Positions 50,908 through 63,947 are shown, counted from the stretch's first letter. The stretch: DNA of 64,000 nucleotides from Promerops cafer (GCA_013398275.1 VZSE01002451.1:248001-312000), one strand, 5' to 3'. Notes: generated by a model from the letters alone, not told the origin. Numbers and translations are program-made.

Positions 50908-51330
50908 NTCTCTGCCTGGGCGGGGAGGGGCGGGGACCCTTCCCCCTGTGCCCCCTCCCCTTGTGCCCCTTCCCCTGGCGCCCCTCGGGGCCGTGCCCGC
51001 TCACGGCGCGCTCACCCCCGGGCACAATCCGATCCCTTCACAGACCCTTCCCAGCCTATCCCCTGACCCCTCTCCGGGTTGGACCCGATCCCTTCGCACC
51101 CGCCTCCCCATCCCTTCGGTACCCCCGGCCGGCCTCGGGCAGGGCCCGATCTCCTCCCGCCCCTCAGGACCCGATCCCCAGCCCCGCAGGCCAGGAGGTG
51201 AGAGGATCCCGTCCCTGTCCTGCCCCTCGCCATGGCAGCTCTGAGCTCTCCTGTCCCCCGCCAGGACCCCGCTCACGAACCAGAGCCCCCCGGCCCCGGC
51301 TGGGAAAGGGGCACCGGGAGATGCCCACCC
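50590..51330. promoter_or_regulatory. CpG island, shared HSPB11-LRRC42 divergent promoter
   Basis: HSPB11 starts at 50907 on the minus strand. The LRRC42 coding start is at 51769 on the plus strand, in an exon whose acceptor (TTTTTGCAG) ends at 51753, so LRRC42 needs an upstream non-coding exon within this island. No TATA box is visible. The exact LRRC42 exon 1 cannot be placed from sequence alone. Confidence 0.65.
50712..50742. other. Assembly gap (31 N)
   Basis: Unresolved bases in GC-rich HSPB11 intron 1, inside the promoter CpG island. Confidence 0.98.
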
Positions 51331-51389
51331 TCCCAGGGAGGGAGGTTCCAGCAGGCTCCATTGCCCAGGTGCAGTCAGGCATGTGCCAT

Positions 51390-51428
51390 CCTCCTCCTCT
51401 TCCTCCTCCTCCTCCTCCTCCTCCTCCT
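51390..51428. repeat. (TCC)n microsatellite
   Basis: A run of TCC/CTC trinucleotides with one CTTCC interruption, in the LRRC42 5' intron. Confidence 0.95.
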
Positions 51429-51768
51429 GCCCGCAGCAGAGCCAGGCCTGGTTGTGGGGGCACTTCCTACTCAACCCCACCCAGCCCCTCTCCTGCTCCC
51501 CCTATCTCCATCCCGAGCCTGTGATCTGTCCCGGGTCTCTCAGCCAGCCAGGGGTCCCGTTCCCACTCGGATGGGGTGTGTGGTTTGGTGGCAGGCACCT
51601 CACACCCCTGCTCCACACAGCCTGCCCTCCTTGTACCGCAGGGCTACGTGGCCATGCTCAGGGCTCTAAGGGGAGCTGCCAGCCTTGGGGGCTTCCCTGG
51701 GTCATGTTTTCCTCTGTGGCTGTTCTTCACCTGTCTGTGATTTGTTTTTGCAGAGCTGGTCGAGGGGA

Positions 51769-54700
51769 ATGTCGTACTGTCTCCACTCAGAAAGCCATTT
51801 GGATACTGGGCCAATATACGTACGTGAAAATGGGAAGCTGCACGTGGTAAATCAGGGTGCAGGCGGCGTTCAGAATGTCACTCCCAAAGCAAGACCTTTT
51901 AGTCTGTTTTCCAGAAGTTTTTCAGTGGAGCTTTGCATGAACAGGGAGGACGATAGGGCAAGGAGGCAGAGGACTGATCATTTCATCTTCACATACACTA
52001 AGGAGGGGAACCTCCGCTACTCGGCCAAGTCCCTCTTCAGCCTAGTGCTGGGTTACATTTCTGACAATGTTGATCACATTGACTCGTTGATTGGTTTCCC
52101 AGAGCAGATTGCTGAAAAGCTCTTTTCAGCAGCAGAAGCAAGACAAAAGTTCACAGAGCCAGTGACGGGACTGAGAGCTCTGCAGAAGTTCACTGAAGCC
52201 TACGGCAGTTTGGTGCTGTGCTCGCTGTGCTTGCGGAACAGGTAAGCGTGTCCCCTAACAAATCTTGTTATCTGCTAGGGCTTTCTGCTAGCACCCTTAA
52301 AGCTTCCTCTAAATTAAATTAAAATACATTTTGGGCTTATAACACCACTTAATTTTAATGAAATGCCTTGAGCCTTATCTGATTCTTGTGCTTGCTGCCT
52401 TTTGTCCCATCCCTTTCCTATAAGTGCAGCTGCAGGTTTCATTTTAGGATACAAATCATAATAGAGGTAACAAACTACATCTGTTTTAACCAACAGTGGA
52501 TTTTATGTGGAGGATTAAACCTGCAACTATTTTTAACAATAATAATCAGCACTTCTGTGGAAATCCATGTGCTTAGTGCCTTCTCAGGCATTTCATGCAA
52601 TGTTTCTATAATTGCTGTTTAAAAGCTTTTCAACACGCTTAGCTGATGGTACAGATAAAATACACCCTTGCAAATTGTTCAGGTTTACTGACTATAAGCT
52701 TGCTGTCATGTCTCATTTTGGGGGCTCAGAAGAAGATACAGACTTGTGGTTAAGTTGCAGGCTTTGAAATCAGGCAGGTTTTACCTTTATTTGTTGTTGT
52801 TGCCACCCCCATACTGAATGTACTTTTACAAGGTCCTGATTACCTAGTCTGGCACTAGGTTTTCCATCTTCTCAATGCCCACATCTTTCACTAAAAGGGT
52901 CTTGCCAAGTTTAAAACTGGATTATGTTTTTAAAGCCTTGCTCCTACTGAAGTCTTTCCCAGTAATAGAACCTGTCTCTTCCATCTCTACACTTGAAAAA
53001 GGGATGGTTTATCCAGTTTAAAATCAAAGTACTGGCATATTCATCTGAAGTGCCAAGGGTGTTCTGAGCACAGTAGGAATGTTTGAGTAGAAGTCAATTA
53101 TCCTTTGTTTTATCCTTTAAACCTACTCCCTTTTTATCTCTAGCACAGATAATTTTATGGGCTTAATTTAGAAATTAAGCTACTTCTGGCATCTTTTGCC
53201 ATTACAGAACACTGCGTTAAGTATCAAGTCTTTGAAATCCAGGAAGTAAGGCATTAAGGCATTTTCTGATGAATTTTATTTCTAAAAGAGCCCGCTCTCC
53301 TCTCCAGAACCCCCCTGAGCTAATAATCTCTCTCAAGAACTGGCTCGTGCTCTGACTGTATGTTGTGCTTTTTGCAGAGCCGAATTGCCCAGGAAAGAGG
53401 TGTGAGGGGGGTGGTTTGATGGGTAAAATTACACTGTGAGGATATTAAGGTCCTCTTATTTTCATGGACAAAGAGGTGTTCCTAGAGGGATCAAATTAAT
53501 AATCACCCCCATTTTATGCAGTGAGGATGCAGACCTCAGGGTGTGTCTTGCCATGGGGAATACGAGGTAAATTCAGGAGAGATCAGTGAGTTTGGAGCTT
53601 GTCTTGCCACAGGGACAGCAAGAGGTGACTGCAGGGGAGGTGTTGAGGGCTACGTGCTCATTACTGCATACTCATGCCTGCCATTCTTCAGTGGTTTGTT
53701 CCCATCTCTAAACCTCCTACTGAATAGCTCCAGCACAGATGTTTGCGTGGCTGCTGAGTGAATCAGGCCAGGGAACCAGCACAGCTAAAAAAAAACCCCA
53801 CTGAGTAACTGCTGCCCAGGGTGTAGCCACAGCTCTGGCCAGTCCTGGACTTTTACACCTAATCAAGTATTTTATTGACATATATAAAAAAGTAAAATTT
53901 TGCCCCTGACAAGCTATCCTGTCCTGTTTAAAATCCACATTTGAGGTGGATTTTAAACCTGGATGAATGTGGGTTTGTCTATACCCTTCCTAGACACTGA
54001 GGAAGAGCAGTTTGTGAAGCTGACTTAGGATAAACTGGGATATTTTGCATTATTCTGAAATAATACAGCAATAATCTATAGAGAAACTCCTAATAGCAAC
54101 ATTTGCAAGTTGAAATCTTGTTAGTCCAATATTTTGCATCAAATCAGAACCATGACAGTGATTTAAGGAGAAGACTGGGAATTCAGACATGTTGCGTGCC
54201 AGCTGCACATAGAGAGGTACTTAGTGCAGCTGGGTAATTCCTGTCAATTTTCACATAGGTACTTAGCAGAAACGAGTGCATTGTGCTTATGGCACTTGGG
54301 GATGTAGACACCTCCTTACATGCCTGAGCACTGAGGGCTTTTTTGGGTTTTTTTGCCTTTGCAGATACCTGGTTATCTCTGAAAAGCTTGAAGAAATTAA
54401 GTCTTTCCGGGAGCTGACGTGTTTGGATCTCTCCTGCTGTAAACTTGGAGATGAACATGAGCTGCTGGAACACCTCACCAAAGAGGCCCTGTCTAGGTAC
54501 CAATTTCTTGAGCTAAAAATGACACTTTCTTTCCTACCACTAAGCAGTTCAAAGAATCAGGCTGAGACTTTAAAGGGAAGTTTCACAGGCTGCAGAGTGT
54601 AACGTTGAAGATTTTGGTTGTTCATAAAACCTGTTCTGTAGGTAAACAAAATACAGAACTTTTTGTACACAAAACATATGCTGAATCATAAAAGGTATTA

Positions 54701-57283
54701 AAATTATGCAAGATTATTTACTGTCTCATGTTTTCTATNCTGCAGAGTGTAACGTTGAAGATTTTGGTTGTTCATAAAACCTGTTCTGTAGGTAAACAAA
54801 ATACAGAATTTTTTGTACACAAAACATATGCTGAATCATAAAAGGTATTAAAATTATGCAAGATTATTTACTGTCTCATGTTTTCTACCAACTTTTTATA
54901 GTTTTCATTGTCTGGTTAAAAATGCATCTTTAACATTTGGACTAGTTTTACATTTCCTATTTTTAAGGGGGAACTTTATCAGCCAAATTTTTAACAAAAC
55001 TAGTGTTCTAGATGAAGATTTCTGCACGTGGGAACTTGAATATTTGGTTAATTAACATCTCAAAACAGTAAATTTTGTAATTTTGTTTGGTACCAAAGAA
55101 TGACAAGTAGATCATTTTGGAAGCATTAGGTAGGATGACTGCTAATTAAGGATATTATGTTGCTGTAAGATTTTGATGCATTTTGCATCAAGGTTTTGTC
55201 TTGAAGTGCTCTGAAGAGAGCACTTTAGTGTGATGTTTTTCCTGAGTTTTGTTAATCCTCATTATTTTTTTTAAATCATTGCTGTATCACTTACCAAATC
55301 TGCCCCCTCTCATTTTGTGAAGCATTTTTTCCTAGTTTTGAGTGCATTTGAGTTTGGCAGCCTTGATATACAGAACTCCAGGGTATAAAGAAGCTTATTG
55401 TCTCTGTTGGCAAGTGTTTGGCTCTAGGATCAGTTTGTCACTGGAGCTGTGGGAATAGCTGCTCAAGTAGTGCTTCTGTTGAGCTAGCAGGGAAATATAA
55501 AGTTATTTGTTAGTCCTGCTAACCCAGGCTCCTTTCTCACTCCTTTTTCCAGTGAGCCTGTAGGGGTTGGGCACAGGACGACCCTTCTGACACAGAGTTT
55601 TAGGACATTTTGCAAAACTTTCAGAAATAATGACCATAAACTACATGTGTGTATCTCTCCTGCCAGTGTGAAGAGGCTTCTCCTGAAGGACAACTCCCTG
55701 TCCGATGCCGGCCTGCGCAGGATGACAGCGCCCGTCCGTGTGCTGAAAAAGGGCCTCGAGAATCTGCTGGTGCTGGACTTGTCCTGTAAGTGCTCCATGG
55801 TTTCATAGCACAAAGAACCCCTGTCCTTTCTGATAAAGAATTTATCCTCCTTAGCACTGAAGGAATACAATTAATTTGTTGATTTCCATGAGCCAAGTGC
55901 TTAACCCCAGATTTCACCAGCAATCTCCCAGAAAGCACAGGGCAGACCTGAAGTCTCAGGCATTTGCTACTTATATAAGTATTTTTAGTAGTTTGAGAAT
56001 TGCTATTGTAAATATTTGTATTTTGATAATTAGAGGGGGGAAGGCAGTCTTGTTCCAGTGTTAGCTTTTGGAACAAATACTTCCTTGGTATTTTGATCAT
56101 CTTTTTCCACATCATGCAGCTTAATTAACTTTATTTGGCCTTACAGGTAACCCTAAAATCACAGATGTGGGAATTGGATACCTTCTTTCTTTCAAAAAAT
56201 TGAATTGTTTGGACATTTCTGGAACAGGTCTCAAGGTAAAAATCATCAGAAAATGTTTACTGGACAAGTGTAATAAAAGTTCTTGCCCTCTGACTGCTTT
56301 ATTTCCCTTTTTCCCAGGATGTTGATGCTGTCATAAAGCGTCTTCAAACACAGATAGGCCTGGTTCACTCAAAAGTGCCTCTGAAAGAATTTGATCACAG
56401 TAACTGCAAAACAGAGGGATGGGCAGAACAGGTAAGGGGGGGCCAAACCTGTTTTACTCTCTAAAAGTTTACCTTATAGAATACAAAATCGCTGAATAGG
56501 AAAGAACAAGGGATGGAGTTGTTTCCAGTGATATTTCTGTAAATTTTACAATACACATTTTAACTGCTTCATCTGTTCTTTCAGACAGTTCTGCAGTGGG
56601 AGCAGGCAGTTATGGAGGCCACAATGCCCCAGGACAACTTGAGATCCAGAGTAGCAGCTCTTCACTTCTGTACGTAACTGCATGGACACCACAGAGTTGA
56701 TTTATTTTCTTTTCTACAGGGAGTATTTCCATACTTTTTGGGGTTGTAGTACAAATAGCATCTCAGGTGTGCAACTTCAGCCCTTTGTGTAACTGCATTA
56801 CAGTGTACTTGAGTTTTTTCATTTGTTAGACTGCTGGATAATTCAAATACAGCACATATAACAACTGAGTTTTTTCCTTAAAATCTGAGTCCAAAATATA
56901 AATGGTATTTTTTCCTCTGCCCATTTCCAAGCTGGTGTGGCCAAAACAAGTTGTACCACAAATTTATGCATTTTACAGCATAATTCTGTTTTTCCCAAAA
57001 TCTAAACTTGATATTTTTGCTTCTAGATGGCAAGACACACAGAACAGAGGAAGTAGTCAAATGCACACTGGTGGAGCCAGAAACTACAGCATCTGGAAAC
57101 TTGCAGTTTTATAAGGAAAACGTTCAAAATTGCCATTTACCTTTGAAAAAGGAGGTTGCAGGCAGCCATGAATTAAAGAACAATAAAAAAAGAGCTTTGG
57201 CTGAACAAGAGACAGAAAGGACTTCCAAACAGAAGCATATGTGCCTCACTGTGGAGGACTGGGATTTGTTAAATACCTACTGA
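51769..57283 (+). CDS. LRRC42: LRRC42, leucine-rich repeat protein 42
   Basis: LRRC42 is a conserved leucine-rich-repeat protein, reported as nuclear, with no well-defined biochemical role. Seven coding exons are read: 51769-52241, 54365-54496, 55667-55785, 56147-56235, 56318-56431, 56585-56669 and 57027-57283. Phases agree, with 1269 bases and 422 residues against 428 in human. The start MSYCLHSESHLDTGPIYVRE matches the human N-terminus; ATGs further upstream are in an intron or UTR. Conserved blocks are DNVDHIDSLIGFPEQIAEKL, FTEAYGSLVLCSLCLRNR and repeats with LTCLDLSCCKLGDEHELLEH, LLLKDNSLSDAGLRRMTAP, LDLSCNPKITDVGIGYLLSF and LNCLDISGTGL. After a Lys-rich, poorly conserved stretch the protein ends KHMCLTVEDWDLLNTY. 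The tail before this is the most divergent part. An AATAAA lies about 200 bases past the stop. Confidence 0.97.
52242..54364 (+). other. LRRC42: LRRC42 first coding intron, no other feature seen
   Basis: The donor is GTAAGC at 52242 and the acceptor is TTTGCAG before 54365. The sequence is unremarkable, with no transposon I recognise. Confidence 0.6.
54590..54886 (+). repeat. 150-bp tandem duplication around a single N (probable assembly artefact)
   Basis: The block beginning CTGCAGAGTGTAACGTTG at 54590 recurs at 54740, exactly 150 bases later. A lone N (54739) sits at the join. The copies differ at about one base (CAGAACTTT versus CAGAATTTT) before the second runs on into unique sequence. 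It lies in an LRRC42 intron, so the coding sequence is unaffected. Confidence 0.9.
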
Positions 57284-57484
57284 GTCAGAAGGAAGTGGGT
57301 CTTTTGTTTGTTGTTCTCTTGCTGATGACAGGATTTGGACATACTGAGAGGGAGTGACAAAGGAGACAAGTACTGTTAAATCTGGTTGCTGTGACATGCC
57401 TGTGGGGTAACCTGTGTGGGGAGGGATAGAGACAAGAAGGTTGGTAATGCTACTGTATATTTTCAATACATAATAATTTTTTCA

Positions 57485-57490
57485 AATAAA
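57485..57490 (+). terminator. LRRC42 polyadenylation signal (AATAAA)
   Basis: AATAAA is followed directly by GTTTTTGTTGTC, a good T/G-rich downstream element. The 3' UTR would be about 220 bases. Confidence 0.75.
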
Positions 57491-57519
57491 GTTTTTGTTG
57501 TCATCCTTAGCTAAGTCTT

Positions 57520-60184
57520 CTGATGAAGGTATTTTTCACCAAAACAGCTGGTCCTGTCCCTGCTCTTCTGCCTCTTGAGGGGCAGGACACAAATCACTGC
57601 AGCTCATTTGAAATGAAGCTGCACTGGGCTTGTCAAGTGCCATGGGATGTTTACAGTGCTGCTAGAACAGAAACCTCAGCCTGAAAGCACCAGGCTGTGC
57701 TGATGGGGCTGTGGCAGAGGGAGGGAGCACAAAGGATAAGCAGAGACCTCTGGGAAGGGAGGCAGAGGCAGTAACACCCACCTAACAGCCATTGCAGAAG
57801 CTCAAAGTGGAGCACAAGTCCCCTTTCTTTCTCATTTTAGCCCAAGAAATGGGAGCTGGAATGAGGCTATGCTCTGCAGTTGTAATATATTCTCCCTTAC
57901 AAGCAAAGTCACTGCATTTGAGATCATTCTGTGGTTTAAAACCCATTTTCAGTGTGCCTGCAATACACTGACTGTGCTTCTCCATCTGAAAACATTGAGG
58001 GGCATTTAAAATTCAAATATTAGTTATGCAGATCAGCTGTTAATCACCTGGACACTCAGACCTGTTCTGTGTTGGTCTGTGCAGCTGTAATGCTGCACAG
58101 GAACTGTTTAACATTGAATTCCTGCCCTGTTTCCATCAAAACTGGCTGAGGTGCACAGTGCTCAGCATTGTGCTCTTAGGCCTCATGAGGCCAAGGATTT
58201 TCTCCAGGTTTCCCCTGCTAGTGCTTCTTCAGAGGGTATCTTCCTTTTACACTGTTGTTTACCATAATTAATCACCAAGAAAAGCAGCACATCCTTGGAA
58301 ACCATGAAGAGACCAAGAAAATGAACTCCAGCTCAAAAATGCTTAAAGAACAAATCCCCTTTGTCTTCTCCTTACTGCTGAATTTTCCTCAAAGAAGGAC
58401 TACACACAAACAAAACAGGCACACTTGCATTCAAGTCCTACTTTCTTTTCCCAGAAACTCAAGGCTATTAATACCTTCCCCTGACAACTACATCAGCTCT
58501 CTGCTGAGACCAATAATGGCACAAATTGTGACTCAAAACAGCAGCTCAGTGGGGAGGAAGATGTGCAGTATTCCCCCTCAAGCTGCTTCTGGTGCAATTG
58601 CCACCATGGAATTTTTGGCCACCCCTTCTATTGGAGAAATGCTAATCTGACAATGAAGAGATGCACCTTCTTTTACCAGTCCTACTTTTACCAATCCCAT
58701 TACCTGGGCCCTGTGCTGAGCATGAGGGTTCCTATTTTATTTTTTAACTGCTGATTAGTTCAATCCTTACTGCACTGGGATAACATTTTACAGGCACAGA
58801 GAAAACAAGCTGTGCACCCTGGCCAGGCCTGGAGAGGGACAGGTGAGTAAAAGCAGCTTTAACATTCCCCCATGCAGAGTTTTGCCATCTCATTCCAGGC
58901 AAAGTGTGAGTCATAATACTGTAAAGCTATTTATAAAAAGATCTCTCAGATTTCCAGCTGTATCCCAGTGACAAATTAGAAGCATTCACCATTGATCTGA
59001 GTTACAGTGACAGGCAGAGCTGCAGATCACAGGACAAAGAAGAAATGAGTGAATGGGTTTATTTTAAAATATCTATGACCTGAGGTGGCAATGGGAAAAA
59101 GATCACCTCATGGTTTTTTTGGGCCTAGAAAAGTAAGAGTACTCACTGTAAATGTGGGGTTTTCCTCAATATTTTAAGATGCAGATGAGATTTTTCAAAG
59201 GAGCAGAGAAAACATCTTTCTTAAATTTCAGTGTCATGTCCATACCTATATCCTGAGGACTGCTTTGAAGGCTGGACTGCCTGATCCTGCCTTGCTGGCA
59301 GGGGAACAAAACAAGCAACAAACAGATCCAGTGTCATCACACACCACCCTCTGCTCCTCTCTGCTCCTAGGCTGAGACTTCCTTTTCCTCCTTTCTTTGC
59401 CAGCTTCAGTGAGACCTATCCCAGCTCCATGGCTGTTCTTCCCCTGCTGCTACAAAACTGCACAGCCCTGAGAGAAGAGCAGGTTATTTACGTGCTGGTT
59501 CCTACTCTGTCACAGGGACATGATTTATCCCCCAAAACCCTGAAACTTCTCCAGTTTTCCATGCCATTACACTCTCTGTGTTGGCCTTCACGGTTTGAGA
59601 AGAGAGCAGGAGGTGGCCTGAGCAGCAGCTCCCCATGGTGCCACTCCCAGCACAGCATTCCCAAGGAAGTGTTCCAGGAGCATCCACACAGAGCCCTCAA
59701 AGCCACTGCTGAAACCATCTGCAGGTGTGTTTTGAACACAAATAGAAGCTTCTCCTCCTGCCAGTGAAGATCAGGACTACAAAGATGGGTTCACCTGACC
59801 TCACTCAGCTCCTGCTCCTCGGGGCAGCTCTCGCTGTCCCTCACGTGGCTGCCTGCAGAGGCCCCCGTATGTCCACAGAGGAGAAACCCCTGGCCCAGGG
59901 CTGTGCCAGTCGTGGCTGGTGAAGCATCTCCAGCCCAGCATCGAGTTAGTGCCACCCACGAAGGAAGTGTCACCTTCACAGGGCAGCAGACTCCCGGCAG
60001 CTGTCCCACAGCCAGTGTCCAGCCTTTGGTCCCTGCCCTTGGTCCCTGCTCGGTGTCACTGCGCTGCCGGGGAGGATTTGCTCGGGCTGGAGCTTCCCAA
60101 GCGGGTGGCAGGGCAGGACCCCAAGGCTCCAGGATGACGTGTGGGAAGCACCCGGCTGTCCCCAGCAGGGATGGGCGCCGGCAT
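57520..60184. other. Interval between LRRC42 and LDLRAD1, no gene seen
   Basis: The two genes converge here, and the LDLRAD1 3' UTR must fall at the right-hand end. Open frames at 58255-58650 and 59429-59767 resemble no known protein and lack splice context. No repeats are obvious. Confidence 0.55.
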
Positions 60185-63100
60185 TCAGGCTGTGCAGACG
60201 AACTCGTCGGACCAGCCCAGGCAGTGCTGGATGCCATCCCGGCACAGCCTCCTGGGGATGCAGGAGCAGAACTCGTAGTGCACAGGGCTGCAGCTCCACC
60301 ACTCCGGCCCGCACGGCGGGCAGGCGGCCGCTGGGAAGGACAGAAAACAGGGAACTGAAATGCTTCTGCTGCACTGACCCCCCCCCCCTCCCTTCCAGGG
60401 GTAAAATCCTTTCATCCCCCTGGTGACAACCCTGTGACTGTGAGCCCAGCAAAGCACACACTGGCTTGGTGCTACTTGTGGGAGACAACCAGAGTGTGAC
60501 ATTGCAATGACCCTCATGGCAGAGAGGCCATCCTGGGGGGACAACTAACTGTAATTCCGCCCCCCCCCCCCCCCTTTTTTTTCTTTTTTTTTTTTTCCAA
60601 AACCATAGGGGTGACTTAGTAACAAATCTGCTGCCCATTTCAGCAAGACTCAGCTCCTGCCCAGCTTAGAGATCCACCCATCTGCTGACCAGCTACCAAA
60701 GGCCAGTTTGAATGGTTACTACTAGCTACAGCCACACATCCCAATGAAACTGCTCCACATCAGCAAGCCACAGAGGAAGAGCAATTTTTGGGACCGGGAG
60801 CAAAGCACAGAGCCTTTCCTCTCTCAGGTGCCACCAGGCTTTTATGCAGAAGCCTTGGCAGCAAGGAGGACTGAGCCTGCATGGTTCATTCTCACACCCT
60901 GTCCCAGCTATGTTGTGTTCCAGTGGTGGATGCCAGCCTCCAGGCATTTCCAGCAGCATCCACGAGCACCACACCTGTACAACCTGTTGCAATCCACAGC
61001 AGAAAAGACAGGAGCCAGCAGACAGACTTACAGCCCCACGTCTCGTCAGAGCAGTCCCCGCAGTCGTTCATCCCGTTACACCTCTGGTCAGCATAAACCC
61101 AGGATCTGGGGTTACTGCAGTAGAAAACCAGGTATCCTGGGAGGCTGTGGGGCATGTCACCTGCAAGGGCACACATACAGGGCATGCTGAACTCCCCCCA
61201 GCACAGACACACCAGCTAAAACGGGGATGGCAGGCACCAAAGGCTGCTGCCAGGACACTTCCCCTGCAGTATCAAATGAACATGAACAAATGGGGAAGCT
61301 CTGTCCTTGGACACAGGAAGTCTGCCCCAGGTTCCTGCTTTATTTAGTTTTTCTCCCAGGGTGACTGAACAATAAATTACCCAGGTAGGCATACAGCTTC
61401 ACTGATGGAGGAAAACTACATCATGGTTTAAAAAAAACCGTAGGAAGATCAGATGAGCTTGGAGCCTTTGATTCCTGGCATTCCTGCTAGGTTTTGGGCA
61501 GTGCCATCTCTCAGCATCTGCCCTGCAAAGGCTCTACCAGGGCTATCTGCTCATGTAGGCAGCCAGAGCAGGGTTAGAGGAACCCTGACTGTCTCACAAC
61601 TGGAAGACCAGTGCAGGGGGGATGCTCACAACAAAACCACTCACCACAGAGCTGCTCCTGCTCATCCTCTCCGTTCCTGCAGTTGCTGACCCCGTCACAG
61701 ACCCAGCTGGCTGGCACACAAGTCACTCTGTCCTCACACAAGAAGCCTGTCTTGTTATTAGGGGCTGTGCAGAGGCGGTTCACTGAGGGGAAAGCAAGAA
61801 AACCTTTATTTTCCAGCATTTCTGTGATAGGAGGAATAGATCAAGGGGAGTAAAGGGGGGTTTCTGAAGTTAATTTTTTATTCTGAAAATAACCAGGAGC
61901 CAGGATTAATTTCTGGTAGGTTCATGGCAGAGTCTGAAAACCACACCATTAGTTTTAAGTATGACAGCACTACCCAGAGTTATCCCAGCCCTATGGAGCA
62001 GGACAGCACAGCCAGGTAATGGCTGGTGGCCATTTGGGCTGAGCAAAGCTGGTACAGCCCCCACCACCCTGCTCGTCCCTTTCCTTCCCCCTGGTCTGTG
62101 CTGGAGAGCACCATCAAACACACAGTGATGGACACGGGGGCTGTGCTCACACAGCACCATTTCTGCCTCCCCTACCAAGAACATAACCACTCTTGGGATA
62201 CAACCTGGTGCCCGTGGCAGGAGCGCCAGGGCTGCCACCCCCGAGGCCACGGCGGCCGCGAGGACGAGCAGTGCCACGGCAGAGATGCAGAGGTGTCTGT
62301 GTGTGCAGCCAGCGCGGGCACCACACGGATGGCAGCGGCCTGGGGGAGGCAAGAGAGAGAGGTGAGGGACTGAGGAAGGGTCTGGGGTGTTTCAGAGGGG
62401 AACAGTGCAGGGACACGAGGCTGACGTTTTGGGGTCTCTGCGTGAGAGACTGGTGGGGGCTGCTGGGGGTTAGGGGTTCATAGTTGAGTTTAAAGAGCCA
62501 AACTCCACCATTAAACACCTCATTGTGGGGAATTTTGCTGCTTGCATGTGGAAGAATTTGTGCTGCTGTTGCAGAGCACTGGGGTTGAATGGCACAAATG
62601 CCACGTCCCCATGGAGCTCATCCTGTGGACTCGGATGCAGAAGGATGAAGGCCAAGCCCAGCCCTGGGGGACAGCAGTGACACTGAAACACAGGGCAGGT
62701 TGGTGTAAGGCTGGGGAAGGTGCCCTCCCAGAGCCCACAGCAAAACTCCCCAAGAGGTGAGATTCCATTTGACAGCACTTCAGGCTTTCTGCCCCAACCA
62801 GGACTCACACTCCCATGGAGTGAGGCTGGATTATCAGCACAAAATGGTGAGAAGGAACTGAAGAGCTGCCCTTTCCCTCCCTAACAACATCTCCAGGGCA
62901 CAGCAACCTCCCAGGGACTCCAGCTTTCAGAAAGTCAGGTACATAAATCAAGCCAACTGCAGAAGCTGCAGGCCAAACCCACTGCAACACAATGGTAGCA
63001 CAGGAGGGAGCGACGCCAGGCGCCCACCCTCACCTCAGCAACCTGCACCTGGAGCTCTGCCTCCAAACCAACAGGGTATTTTCCTCCATTCCTTCATACT

Positions 63101-63947
63101 CCCAGACCAACAGCAAAAAATATTAGCATGGTCATCTCAGAAAACATGTAACCAGTCACTTAAGACAATCCTGCCTGTATAATTGACTTTGGTATATCTG
63201 AACTTAAAAATCTTTAATTAGAATTTTAAAAAGTTTTCAGGAACTTAAAGAACTTTTAAGTTAGATTTTGCCTTAGCTGTGCTTTGTGTTGACTTATTTG
63301 TTTTAGTGTTCAATCTCAAGGGAAGGCACAGCCTTTGCTCAATGGCAAAAGGATCCTGATTCCAGCAACCTCCCTCTCTGCCACGCTCAAGCAGGAGCCA
63401 AACACAGAAGATTTCAGCTCAGAAGAGAAATGGTGAATTACAGCATGTCTGTGTCTACAAAACACCTCTGACTACAAAGCACAACAATTACAAACAGACT
63501 TGAGTATAAAATAATGGTGGTGATGAAATGTTGCAAGTTGATCTACAGGCTTGCTATTTCATTCAGTTTGATCTCACCTCATCCTTCAGAGTATGGGCAA
63601 AATTTGCTGAAGTTTGGCTATTAAGACATACAGAAAGGCCACAGCAAGCTCATTATGAGCCTTTCTGTGACAGATAAGGATCACCTATGATACCACTATA
63701 CATATGACTACCAGCTCCAGGCCAACACAGAACAGCTGAAGTTCATTAATTTTATAGTCTGGACATTTCACTACACAGAAAAGAGGGAAAATCAGTCCAA
63801 ACAGACCATAAACAGTGGTTGTATTTTATATTACATTGATAGTTTCAATTGATTTATACTTCAATAATAGAACTCTGTGTTTTATTCATTACCTCTTTCT
63901 CCAGAGAAGGACTCTGTTGAACCAAAAGTAGCTACATCACCGTTTCT
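60185..63947 (-). CDS. LDLRAD1: LDLRAD1, LDL-receptor class A domain membrane protein (5' end missing)
   Basis: LDLRAD1 is a small type II single-pass membrane protein with calcium-binding LDL-receptor class A modules; its ligand is not established. Five exons are read: 63893-63947, 62205-62339, 61645-61782, 61032-61160 and 60185-60330. They total 603 bases, or 200 residues with the stop removed, against 205 in full-length human. The first exon here encodes RNGDVATFGSTESFSGERG, aligning with the human cytosolic head. The next carries a hydrophobic helix (CISAVALLVLAAAVASGVAA) and the following three the class A modules: NKTGFLCEDRVTCVPASWVC with GEDEQEQLC, WVYADQRCNGMNDCGDCSDE, and CPPCGPEWWSC to HCLGWSDEFVCTA. 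Cysteine spacing and the acidic Ca-binding ends are intact. About seven N-terminal residues with the ATG lie past base 64000. The 55-base first exon is the weakest call, but its frame, phase and splice sites fit. Confidence 0.9.
60560..60596. repeat. Poly-C / poly-T homopolymer run in LDLRAD1 intron
   Basis: About 15 C followed by about 20 T broken by one C. Length is unreliable in assemblies. Confidence 0.9.
62340..63892 (-). other. LDLRAD1: LDLRAD1 intron, no other feature seen
   Basis: The intron is bounded by a GTAATG donor after the 63893 exon and a CTTGCCTCCCCCAG acceptor before the transmembrane exon. No other exon or repeat was recognised. Confidence 0.5.

Noticed and set aside
50516..51244. 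Long plus-strand open frame through the HSPB11 promoter
   Set aside because: It includes N bases, a polypurine tract and a CpG island, and lies antisense to HSPB11 exon 1.
51685..51768. Upstream ATG for LRRC42 at 51685
   Set aside because: It lies before the TTTTTGCAG acceptor in the intron; the conserved N-terminus starts at 51769.
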